In this document: piece by piece, positions 22,925 to 31,151 of the stretch
How the letters are laid out: each line of letters opens with the position of its first letter
Position numbering within the stretch: position 1 is the first letter of the stretch
From: JASLDZ01 sp964242895
Lineage (GTDB): Bacteria; Pseudomonadota; Alphaproteobacteria; Caulobacterales; Caulobacteraceae
Reading direction: 5' to 3'
NCBI GenBank assembly: GCA_964242895.1
Contig: CAXTBN010000019.1
Coordinates: forward strand, 1-45,107
Length of the DNA: 45,107 nt
Program-made: the position numbers and the translations under genes
Notes under the pieces: model-generated
Seen by the model: only the letters and a program-made list of their open reading frames with translations
Told to the model about the DNA's origin: nothing
The model's database searches: none

Positions 22925-24292
22925 ATGACCGTCGCGGCGATCGGAAACACGGCCAACGCTTCGGGCGCCGGCCCGCCGCAGGGCTACGTCGTCAAGCCCG
23001 GTGACACGCTCAGCGGGATCGCGGCCGCGCACGGGGTGTCGCTGCAGGCGCTGGAGACGGCCAACCCGCAGATTCTGCATCCCAACCTGATCCGGCCCGG
23101 CCAGCACCTCACCCTTCCCTCGCCGCACGAGGACGCGCCGGCGACGCCGCGGACCTACACGGTGGAGGCGGGCGACACGCTGACGGGCGTGGCCTCGCGG
23201 TTGGGGGTGGACTGGCGCACGCTGGCGCAGGTCAACCACCTGTCCGACCCGAACCTGATCCGCGTCGGCCAGGAGCTGCTCACGGGCGGCGCAGCCGCGA
23301 CCGGCCGCGCAGCCTCGGCCGGAGCTCCCGCACAGGCGGCGAGCGGCGGTTCGGGCGGCGGCGCGCACGCCGCGGCGATCGCGCGCTCCTACCTCGGCCG
23401 GAACGCCTCGGACCTGAAGGCGGACACGCGCGACCACCTTCCCATGGACGCCGGCGTCTCATCCAAGGAGTGCTGCGCCAACTTCGTCTCGGCCGTGCTG
23501 GTCCAGGCGGGCGAGCTGCCCGCCGGCCTGCACACCGACTCGGTGGCGCAGCTGAAATCGACGCTGCTGGCGCGTGGGTGGACGCCCGTGAGCGCGGCCG
23601 ACGCCAAGGCCGGCGACGTGGTGATCATGCAGAAGGGCATCTCGCACACCGAGATGGTGTCGGGCCCCGGCCAGATGATCGGCTCGAACAACACGAACGC
23701 AGACGGCACGCAGAAGGTCGGCTACTGCCCCTTGAACTACGCGCAGGCGCACGGCGGCCTGATCCTGCGCGCTCCGGGCGGCGCGGCGACGACGTCGCCT
23801 TCCGCGACCGCCGGCGGACCGACGGCGGCGGACGCGGCGAGCGCCACGCCCGCGACCCTGCCCGGTCGCATCTCGGCCGCCGTCACCTACTTCGAAGGCC
23901 AGGGCTGGACGCACGCGCAGGCGGCGGGGATCGTCGGCAACCTGCTGGGCGAGAACGGCTCCCTCAGTCCGCACCTGCACGAGCGGCTCGCGGGCGGCGC
24001 CGAGGGCCCGGGCCGCGGCCTGGCCCAGTGGACCTCTCCCTCGCGCCTTGCCGCCTTCCGCGCCCACTTCAACGGCCGCGGTCCTGACCAGACCAGCTTC
24101 CGCGAGCAGCTGAGCTACCTGCAGCACGAGCTCTCCACCACCGAGCGCCACGCCGCGAGCGACATCCGCGCGGCGACCACGCCTGGCCAGGCCGCCGCCG
24201 CGGCCGTGGAGGCCGAGCGCCCGGCCGACGCCGTCACCGCCGCGCGGGTGCGGGGCGGCTACGCGGAGCAGGTCTTCCGTGACACGCAATAG
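22925..24292 (+). CDS. Two-LysM peptidoglycan enzyme with NlpC/P60-like and phage-lysozyme-like domains
   Basis: 455 residues from ATG 22925 with GGAG seven bases before it; a GTG at 22895 would add ten residues. LysM 1 is at about 20-66, LysM 2 at 77-120. An NlpC/P60-like amidase/peptidase domain spans about 145-285 with Cys183/184 (KECCANF), PGDVVI-like AGDVVI and His241 (SHTEM). A C-terminal domain (about 316-455) fits phage tail lysozyme: YFEGQGWTHAQAAGIVGNLLGE with Glu343, then GRGLAQWTSPSRL. No signal peptide is seen. It could be an exported effector acting on cell walls or an assembly hydrolase. It resembles the LysM gene at the left edge, which lost the matching catalytic residues. 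Confidence 0.85.
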   Translation: MTVAAIGNTANASGAGPPQGYVVKPGDTLSGIAAAHGVSLQALETANPQILHPNLIRPGQHLTLPSPHEDAPATPRTYTVEAGDTLTGVASRLGVDWRTLAQVNHLSDPNLIRVGQELLTGGAAATGRAASAGAPAQAASGGSGGGAHAAAIARSYLGRNASDLKADTRDHLPMDAGVSSKECCANFVSAVLVQAGELPAGLHTDSVAQLKSTLLARGWTPVSAADAKAGDVVIMQKGISHTEMVSGPGQMIGSNNTNADGTQKVGYCPLNYAQAHGGLILRAPGGAATTSPSATAGGPTAADAASATPATLPGRISAAVTYFEGQGWTHAQAAGIVGNLLGENGSLSPHLHERLAGGAEGPGRGLAQWTSPSRLAAFRAHFNGRGPDQTSFREQLSYLQHELSTTERHAASDIRAATTPGQAAAAAVEAERPADAVTAARVRGGYAEQVFRDTQ

Positions 24293-24644
24293 GCCGCGGG
24301 CCGCGGTGGGCGCGGGCCTTGCCGCCGCCGCTCTCCTGGCGGGCCCCGCCCTCGGCGGCGCTCCCGAGCCCTCCGAAAGCTGCGCGTTCGGGTACGACCC
24401 GCCGGTCGCGTGCCGCGTCTCCGCCACCGCCGCGCCGGACGGAACGACCACCGTCACCTACCGCGCGGCCGGGCGCGCGGCGGTGTTCCGCGGGCGGTCG
24501 CAGTCGGGCTGGTGGGCGGGAGAACTCAACGGCGCCCCGGCGATGGGCTACGAGCTGAACCGCGGCCACGTCGTCTACAGCAGCCGCGACCTCAAGACGG
24601 TGTTCGAGCACTGGTCGGCCGGCATGCGGCACGGGACCTACTAG
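24279..24644 (+). CDS. Small secreted protein overlapping the LysM/lysozyme gene
   Basis: 121 residues from GTG 24279, overlapping the previous gene by 14 bases. A signal peptide (about 1-26, ending PALGG) and two Cys (35 and 45) suggest a periplasmic disulfide protein. The rest is beta-rich: TTTVTYRAAGRAAVFRGRSQSGWW, YELNRGHVVYSSRDLKTVFEHWSAG. I do not recognise the family. Translational coupling to a peptidoglycan enzyme with periplasmic targeting would fit a lysozyme or amidase inhibitor/immunity protein; this is inference. Confidence 0.65.
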   Translation: MTRNRPRAAVGAGLAAAALLAGPALGGAPEPSESCAFGYDPPVACRVSATAAPDGTTTVTYRAAGRAAVFRGRSQSGWWAGELNGAPAMGYELNRGHVVYSSRDLKTVFEHWSAGMRHGTY

Positions 24645-24653
24645 CGGCGCGCC

Positions 24654-25070
24654 TCAGCGGCCGATCAGCGAGGCGGGCGCGCCGTAGGTGGACGGCCACT
24701 CCGCCCAGGCCACGTCCGTCGGCCCGGCGGCGTGCGCCACCACCGTCCACCGGTGGTCGTCCCCCCGCCACAGGAGGGCGGCGTAGTCGTCGGACACCAG
24801 ACCGTGCGCGGCGGCGTCGGCCTTGGCGGTCCCCTTCCAGTCGACCCGGCGCCCATGCCCGTCCTGCATGGCGGCCAGCAGGAAGGCCCAGCGGCCCTCC
24901 ACGGTCAGCCGGCGGACCACGAAGCGGACCGGGCCCCCGACCTCGGCCTCCGCCGGCGCCCGCGCCGCCGCCAGCATGGCCGTGCGTTCCGGCTCGGGCG
25001 CGACCTGCGCGGCGTCGGTGACCGACATGAGGCATCCGATCAGGAGAGGAAGGAGCGCGTGCGTGCGCAT
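24654..25070 (-). CDS. Small conserved-looking periplasmic protein
   Basis: 138 residues from ATG 25070, chosen because a signal peptide (HALLPLLIGCLMSVTDAAQ) starts there; the frame is open upstream but not coding-like. The mature part has VGGPVRFVVRRLTVEGRWAFLLAAMQD and a C-terminal GPTDVAWAEWPSTYGAPASL, a pattern I associate with an uncharacterised secreted family. GAGAGGAAGGAG-like purines lie after the start, not before. It converges on the gene at 24279 with a 9-base gap and diverges from the RES gene. Function unknown. Confidence 0.7.
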   Translation of the reverse strand: MRTHALLPLLIGCLMSVTDAAQVAPEPERTAMLAAARAPAEAEVGGPVRFVVRRLTVEGRWAFLLAAMQDGHGRRVDWKGTAKADAAAHGLVSDDYAALLWRGDDHRWTVVAHAAGPTDVAWAEWPSTYGAPASLIGR

Positions 25071-25230
25071 GGGGATGACCAGCCGTTCTGCCCCTCGAAA
25101 GCGCACGACCGGCGGATCGGGTTGCGGACGGCGGCCCGCGCCCGGCGCGGGCATATGGGATCGCCCTAGCTGTCCGCCGGAGCCGATCGGGCCCAGGTTC
25201 TCGGCGACGATCGCGCGAGGGGGATCCTCC

Positions 25231-27347
25231 ATGCCTCAGACCATCGACGCCGCCGTTCCCCGATCCGGGCTGGACGGCGCATCGGCCTCGCCGCCCTGGG
25301 CGGAGCCGACCACCGTCGCGGGCGCGCTCGCGCAGCTGCGCAGCTCGGGCGGCGGCGGCCTCGCCGAGGCGCTGGCCGGGCTGTCGCCGCAGGACCGCAA
25401 CGAAGCGGTTTCGCAGCTCTCCCGCGGAGAGCTCGCCGGAGCGGCCCAGGGCCTGAACACCGGCCCGGGAAGAGGCGCCCTGTCGGTAGATGCGCGGCGC
25501 GACGCCTTTGGCGCACTCGCCGGCACGTTGGACGCCACCCAGCTGGGCCGTCTGTCGGCGGCGCTGACGTCGCCCGGCGCGCGTGCGGAGCTGGCGTCGG
25601 CGGTCGACCGCGCGGCCCCGGCGTCGGTGCGCGCCGAGTTCGACGGGACGCGATCCGACGCGCCGGGCGACGCGCTGGTCACGGGCGTGGGCGCCGCCTC
25701 CGGTCGCGAGCAGTACGTGGGCGCGCAGACCGGCCGGGCGGCCGGCGCTGCGGCGCGCGCGCCGGCCGTCGACTTCAGCGGCGACCTGTTCCGCGCGGTG
25801 CCCACGGGCCGCGCCTCCACCTACGCCGACCACAGCTGGAGCGGCGGCGGCCGCTACAACGCGCCGGGGCAGTCGACGCTCTACACCTCGCCCAGCCTGG
25901 GCGACCTGCAGGCGGAGGTGGCCAACTACAGCGGGCTGAGCGGCCAGAGCGTGATGCGCGCGTACTTCCAGGGCCGTTGCTGGACGCGCGCGCCCTGCCG
26001 GGCGTCGGCGCTTCGGCGCTGACGGATCCGTTCGGCCTGAAGGGGTCGCATGTCACGGCCCTGAGCCGGCTGACGGGCGAGGACGCCTATACGGTCCCCC
26101 GCGCCGTCGGCGAGGCCGCGCGGGCGCGCGGGCTGAACGGCGTGATCGCGCCGGCCAACCAGGGCTCCGTCAACGTGGCGCTGTTCCCCGACAATCCGGC
26201 GGCGGCGACGGCCCGCGGCGGCCCCGGCCGGCTCGCCTCCAACCTCACCTACCTGGACCAGACAGACTACGACGCGGCGGGAGCGCCCGGAGCCATGGCG
26301 CGCGCCAACACCGTCGCGCCCAACATCGCCGACTCCACCCCCAACCGCAGCTCGCCCGCCGCCGACCCCGCCCGCTACACGACGGCGGTCACCGAGGATG
26401 CGGCCGCGCACGGCCGCGCCGGCGGCGCGCGCTACGGGGCCGCGGGCGCCACCGTCGCCGCCCTGGTGGACGACGCACGCACCGGCCGCTTCAGCGCGCA
26501 CGACTTGGCCGGCGACGCCGCCGGGGGCGCCGTGGCGGGCCACGCGGACACCCTGCTGTCACGCGCCATCGACACGGCGCTGCGGCCGCCGGTGCCTCCC
26601 GCCGGCGTGGCGGGCGGCTCGCTCGCCTCGGCCGAGACCAACGCGGTCGGCGCGGCTGGGCGCCCGGTGAGCTTCACCGCGGGCGTCGCCTCCGGCTCGA
26701 TCATCAGCGGCGCGATCTCGGGCGGTGTCACCGTGTGGAACGACGCCGACGCGGTCAGCTCGGGCAAGCTGGACGCGGGCCACGCCACGGCCGACGTCGC
26801 GGTGAACACGGGCGTGGGCCTGGGCGCCGGCGCGGCCGGAGCCGCGGCGGGCGCGGCGGTGGGCAGCATCGTGCCCGTCGCGGGCACGGCCGTGGGCGCG
26901 GTGGTCGGCTTCGGCGTCGGCATGGGCGCGAGCTGGCTGGCCGAGCACTCGGGCGCCACGAACTGGCTTAAGGCGGAGATCGGGAGCACGCTGGAGGCGC
27001 ACTACGAGAAGCCGCTGGAAGCCGCTTGGGGCCAGGCCGCCAAGGGCGTGGACGCCGTCCGGGGCGCTGCGCACACGGTGGAGCACGCGGCCTCCTCCGC
27101 CTACCACGCGACCACGCACGAGGCGTCCGTCGCGGTCCACAGCGTCGAGCACGCCGCCGCCTCGGCCGTCCAGACGGTGCAGGCGCGCGCCGCCTCGGCG
27201 CTGCACACCGGCACGGCCGTGCTCGGCGCGGCCGCCCAGGGGGTCCGCTCGGCCGCGACCAGCGCCGGGAAGGCGATGGGCTCCGCGGTGGACGGCGCGC
27301 GAAGCGCCGCCTCCTCCGCGTGGAGCACGGTGAGCGGCTGGCTTTGA
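25231..27347 (+). pseudogene. RES-domain (NADase-like) exported protein with a frameshift
   Basis: An ATG frame (25231-26022) and a second frame ending at 27347 join by a -1 shift at about 25975-25977 to give roughly 705 residues. Residues 1-180 are helical and Ala-rich. A RES domain runs from about 186 to 320: Arg188 (FRAV), GGGRYNAPGQSTLYTS, Glu229 (LQAEV), then across the shift PRAVGEAARARGLNGVIAPANQGSVNVALFPDN. RES proteins degrade NAD+. After a linker there is a glycine-zipper hydrophobic stretch (about 26800-26940) and an Ala/His-rich helical tail of SVEHAA-type repeats. No signal peptide. No slippery heptamer is present, so mutation or a sequencing error is likelier than programmed shifting. 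Location suggests a T3SS-linked effector. Confidence 0.75.
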
Positions 27348-27751
27348 GCCCTCCCGATCGCCTGCCGCGCCTGGACGGCGCCTGGGTCAGGGACAGCCGC
27401 CGGTCGGGAGACCGCCTCACGCTCGACGTCGAGGACCTGCGGCGCGGCCCGATGGTCTGCGCCGGCGAGGTGGTCTTCACCGGCGTCACCGCCGTGGAGA
27501 CGGCGTACGAGCGCCCGCACGACGGGCTCGCGCCCCCGACGGCGACCCGCGGTGAGATCCTACGCGGACGCAGCGCGGGCGGCGTGACCGTGCTCGACAT
27601 GCGCCTGCCGACCGGGCCGGCGGAGGCCGACGGCTTCAGCGTCACCGTCCACCATCACGGGGTGGAGGCGCGCCTGCGCCCCAGCCTGAGCCGGACGCTC
27701 CGAAGGACGGCCGGCCTATACCCACGCCCGACGGATTTCGATCGCAGGTAA
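27344..27751 (+). CDS. Small beta-rich protein overlapping the RES gene (immunity or chaperone candidate)
   Basis: 135 residues from TTG 27344, whose start overlaps the RES stop (TTGA). No signal peptide. It is beta-rich with acidic and His patches: LDGAWVRDSRRSGDRLTLDVEDLRRG, VVFTGVTAVETAYERP, GGVTVLDMRLPTGPAEADGFSVTVHHHGVEARL. This alternating pattern is common in small immunity-type proteins, but I know no family. The coupling to a NADase-like gene suggests protection from it, or a secretion chaperone. The non-ATG start is weakly supported. Confidence 0.6.
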   Translation: MSPPDRLPRLDGAWVRDSRRSGDRLTLDVEDLRRGPMVCAGEVVFTGVTAVETAYERPHDGLAPPTATRGEILRGRSAGGVTVLDMRLPTGPAEADGFSVTVHHHGVEARLRPSLSRTLRRTAGLYPRPTDFDRR

Positions 27752-28013
27752 ATCGGCGCTGAATCCACTTCAGGTCAGAACTTCCTGACAGGGTCAGCCC
27801 AGCCTTACAGGTCAGCAGCAACCATGGACAGAGCTGCAACGGAGACTACATAGACATTTCAGGAAAAATGGACACCGTAGTTGACTGCTTGGAGTCGAGG
27901 GTTCGATGCGAACATGAACTTCATTTTTAACCGCTTCACCGGGCCGGAGCGGATAGGCACACAGTCCATGTACGTGCACTTCGGGACCGAGTCTTAAACT
28001 TGGCGGGGCAGGG
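27752..28013. other. Lower-GC decayed spacer
   Basis: No gene can be supported. Base composition drops to around half GC and all frames have stops. A GGGTTCGATGCGAAC string at 27897 looks like part of a tRNA T-arm, but no tRNA folds around it. It begins the graveyard that runs to 28925. Confidence 0.5.
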
Positions 28014-28196
28014 TTGCGCCATGCGAGCGGGACCCTGCAGGATGCGGGCTTACGGTTCTACCAGGCCAGCTCCGGAAATAAGGCGCAGACGCTGCTTGAG
28101 TCCGTGGCTGATCGCGTGACGCTGCTCTTTTCAGACGTCGAGATGCCCGGCGACATGGACGGCTATGACCTCGCGAAGAAGATGTTCTTAGCGTAG
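28014..28196 (+). pseudogene. Response-regulator receiver fragment
   Basis: About 60 codons carry the middle of a receiver domain: LQDAGLRFYQASSGNKAQTLLE, VADRVTLLFSDVEMPGDMDGYDLAKK with the phosphoacceptor Asp in FSDVEMPG. The first strand with the acidic pair and everything after alpha3 are missing. At its 3' end the sequence becomes, on the other strand, the YAKNIF end of the hydrolase fragment, so a deletion joined two unrelated genes here. Confidence 0.75.
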
Positions 28197-28882
28197 GTCT
28201 GGGGATTGCGATCAGAGAGAGGGAAGAGTGAAGACTGCACCTGAACCACGATTCGGTGTCCAGGCTTGAACGTGTAGTTCACCGTCGGCAGCCGGAACCT
28301 GTACTCCTGCACTTGGCTCGCGAGGATGCGGAAGGGCTCGAGAAGCTTTCACGATATCGGCCGCGGAAGATGTCGAGGCTGATAGGTAGCTGCCAGCCGT
28401 CCATGGCCGCCCGACCGGGCTCGAAGCCGGGGTAGACGTCGATGATCTTCACCACGAAATCGGCGTCCGTGCCGGTGATCTTCGCGAAAAGGTCCGCCCA
28501 CGGTGCGCCTTCCACACGGACAGCTTGGGTGAGGACGGGCGTTTCGTAGACCACCACGTCCGGGCGAGTGCCTGCGAAGCGCTGATCCTGGAGCAGCCAC
28601 GAACGCCAGCGGGCGCCGTCGGTGGAGTTCACCGGGGCGCGAGGTAGGGGACCGGTTTACTCGGATCGGCGAGGTAAGTGTCCTCACCAGCGGCGGCGTG
28701 CTCGAAGCCGAGGCCGCCTGCGGGCTGCAGGTAAATCGGCTTCGAGTGCGCCTGGTCGACGCCGGGCCAGTCGGAAAAGCGGTCCCGGTGATCTTCGGCG
28801 GGGTTGTAGATCAGAGCTGCAGGCAGGAGCGTCTTCATCAGACGGTCCTTCAGAAACTGGTCGAAGAACGGCACCGGATAAT
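28172..28882 (-). pseudogene. CocE/NonD (X-Pro dipeptidyl-peptidase S15) C-terminal remnant with two frameshifts
   Basis: Three pieces in different frames, in order: PFFDQFLKD ... DPSKPVPYLAPR (28882-28629), VNSTDGARWRSWLLQDQRFAGTRPDVVVYET ... DIFRGRYRESF (about 28632-28350), and EPFRILASQVQEYRFRLPTVNYTFKPGHRIVVQVQSS ... NPQTYAKNIFF (about 28350-28172). These match the C-terminal jelly-roll of the CocE/NonD family. Single-base losses at about 28628 and 28350 break the frame. The catalytic alpha/beta-hydrolase half is absent, so it is dead. Confidence 0.85.
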
Positions 28883-28925
28883 CATTCCGGAGTCGGCGGC
28901 GGTGTCCCCCTTCCAGTGCAGGAGT

Positions 28926-31151
28926 TCACCCCGCCTGGGATGCGGTGAGCACGTCTTCGACACGGATCGGCAGGCGTCGCACGCGGCTGCCGGTTGCGGC
29001 GGTCAAGGCGTTGGCGATGGCCGCCGCTGAGCCGACGTGGCCGAGCATGCCCACGCCCTTGATGCCGCCCGGCAGGTGCTCGTCGACCTCGTCCACCATG
29101 AGGATGTCGAAGGCGGGCATGTCGGCCTGCGTGGGGACCAGGTACTCGGCGAGGCTGGGTCCGACAATGCGTCCACTGTTCAGGTCGGTGCGGACCTCCT
29201 CGTGCAGGGCCATGCCGAGGCCACCCACAAGCCCGCTGATGTACTGAGAGTGCGCCAGCGTGGGGTTCACAATGCGCCCGGCGGCGAAGGCGGCGGTGAT
29301 GCGCCGCACGCGGATCGCGGCCAGGACCGGGTCGACCTCCACCTCGGCGAAGACCGCCCCGAAGCCCATGCCAGTGGCCTGCGGCTGCGCCGGCGGCCCT
29401 GGAGCCTCGCCATAGCCCTCGACCTCTTCCAAACCGTTCAGGGCCAGCAGTTCGGCGAGAGACCAGGAGGCGTTGCTCGTCCCGTGGCGGACCCGGCCAT
29501 CGGCCGAGATCTCCAGCGCCAAGGCGGGATCGGCGTTGTCGGCCGACGGAAGCAGCGCGGCGAGCGCCCGCTTGAGTTCAGCCACCGCCTCCGTCAGCGC
29601 CGGCGCGAAGCTCTGCGTGACCTGCGACCCCGCCGAGATCGGACCGGGCGGCAGCACCGTGTCCCCGATCACCACGTCCACCTGGCCGATCGGAAGCCCG
29701 AGCGCGTCGGCCGCCATCTGCGCGATGGTGGTGAGCGTGCCCGAGCCCATGTCCTGCGTGCCGCACTCGACCGTTAGGACGGCGCGCGCGTCCAGCCTCA
29801 TCCGCATGGTGCAGGGCTGCCGCCGCGCGGGATAGGACGAGACGCCGACCCCCTGGCCGATCAAGAGCTCGCCCTCTCGCCAGCCCCGGGCCGGCCGGTC
29901 CGGCCGCCATCCGAAGCGCTCGGCGCCGCTGCGCAGGCACTCCGCCAGGCCGTTGCTCGTCCAGGGTAGGCCCGCCACCTGGTCGTGATCGGCGATGTTG
30001 CGCAGCCGGAGCTCCACGGGGTCGAGGTCCAGCTGGTCCGCCAGCTCGTCCATCGCCGACTCCAGCGCGAAGCTCCCGGGCGCTTCGCCGGGACCGCGCA
30101 TGGGGATGGGGTGCGGCTCGTTGGTGCGTGCGAGCCGATGGGCGGTGCTGACGTTGGGGCAGCGGTAGATCCACTGCGAGACCATGCCGACCGGGTCGGC
30201 GTACTCGGCGTGGGTGGAGGTCTGCGCCAGCACTCGATGGTTGATGGCGGTGAGCCGCCCCTGCGCATCCGCGGCGAGCGCGATGTCCTGCACTGTCGCC
30301 GAGCGGCGGCCCACCAGGGTGAACATCTGCGCCCGGGTCAGCTCCAGGCGGACCGGCCGACCCGTCCGCTTCGCCGCGAGCATCGTCAGCAGCAGCCAGG
30401 GGAACCACAGCTGGCCCTTGCAGCCGAACCCGCCGCCGAGCAGCCGCGACACGACACGCGCGCCGTCCGGCGGCAGCCCGAAGGCATGAGTCACCACGGA
30501 CCGCGTGCCGAACACGGCCTGGGTGCAAGTGTGGACGACGGCGTGGTCCCCCTCCCACCAGCAAACAGCGACGTGCGGCTCCATGGGATGGTGGTTGTTG
30601 GCCGCCGTCTCGTAGCGCGCCCGGACCACGTGCGCGGCGTCGGCGAAGACGCGTTCCGGCTCGCCGCGCAGGATGGAGGCCGGCGCGCGCGCGCCGCACA
30701 TGGCGGGCGCGTAGATGTCGGCGTCGGGGTGACGCATGGACGTGGCCGGCCGCGCGTCCTCGCCAACGACGATGACGCGTCTCGCGGCGTCCTGCGCCTG
30801 AAGCAGCGTCTCGGCCGCGACCAGCGCGACCGCTTGTCCGGCGAAGTGCACCTCCTCCGAGCGGATCAACGCGGTGTGGGGCGATGGCCGCAACGCTTCC
30901 GCCTCTGGGCGGGACACCAGGTCGGCGAAGCCGGCCGAGGCTCGCGCGCCCGAACCGTCGATCTCCATCACACGCCCACAGGCCATGGGCGCCTCGACCA
31001 GCACGGCGTGCAGCATCGCGGGCGGGTGCACGTCGCCTTCGTACACGGCGCGCCCGGTCACCTTGTCCGGACCTTCGATCCGTCCGGAGAAGCCGGGGTC
31101 ACGCATGCCGGCCGTCCGGGAGGCGTACGCCGGCACTCTTGGCGGGCTCAC
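28926..31151 (-). CDS. Molybdopterin-binding subunit of a xanthine dehydrogenase/aldehyde oxidase-type enzyme
   Basis: 741 residues from GTG 31151, overlapping the serine hydrolase stop. It has the YagR/PaoC layout: GRIEGPDKVTGRAVYEGDV, SRLLGGGFGCKGQLWFP, RGPGEAPGSFALESAMDELA, GTQDMGSGTLTTIAQ (molybdopterin contacts) and a C-terminal IKGVGMLGHVGSAAAIANAL. In the family the last motif is KG-I/V-GE with the catalytic Glu; here the codon at 29048-29046 is ATG (Met702). No 2Fe-2S or FAD subunit gene lies beside it. It may be inactive, or use other chemistry. Neighbour: a class C-like serine hydrolase on the same transcript. Confidence 0.88.
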   Translation of the reverse strand: MSPPRVPAYASRTAGMRDPGFSGRIEGPDKVTGRAVYEGDVHPPAMLHAVLVEAPMACGRVMEIDGSGARASAGFADLVSRPEAEALRPSPHTALIRSEEVHFAGQAVALVAAETLLQAQDAARRVIVVGEDARPATSMRHPDADIYAPAMCGARAPASILRGEPERVFADAAHVVRARYETAANNHHPMEPHVAVCWWEGDHAVVHTCTQAVFGTRSVVTHAFGLPPDGARVVSRLLGGGFGCKGQLWFPWLLLTMLAAKRTGRPVRLELTRAQMFTLVGRRSATVQDIALAADAQGRLTAINHRVLAQTSTHAEYADPVGMVSQWIYRCPNVSTAHRLARTNEPHPIPMRGPGEAPGSFALESAMDELADQLDLDPVELRLRNIADHDQVAGLPWTSNGLAECLRSGAERFGWRPDRPARGWREGELLIGQGVGVSSYPARRQPCTMRMRLDARAVLTVECGTQDMGSGTLTTIAQMAADALGLPIGQVDVVIGDTVLPPGPISAGSQVTQSFAPALTEAVAELKRALAALLPSADNADPALALEISADGRVRHGTSNASWSLAELLALNGLEEVEGYGEAPGPPAQPQATGMGFGAVFAEVEVDPVLAAIRVRRITAAFAAGRIVNPTLAHSQYISGLVGGLGMALHEEVRTDLNSGRIVGPSLAEYLVPTQADMPAFDILMVDEVDEHLPGGIKGVGMLGHVGSAAAIANALTAATGSRVRRLPIRVEDVLTASQAG

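Noticed and set aside
25970..25985. Programmed -1 frameshift in the RES gene
   Set aside because: The sequence CAGGGCCGTTGCTGG has no slippery heptamer and no obvious stimulatory hairpin directly after, so mutation or sequencing error is preferred.
27890..27915. tRNA T-arm-like GGGTTCGATGCGAAC as a tRNA or attachment site
   Set aside because: No acceptor, D or anticodon stems can be formed around it and no direct repeat of it was found at the other side of the island.
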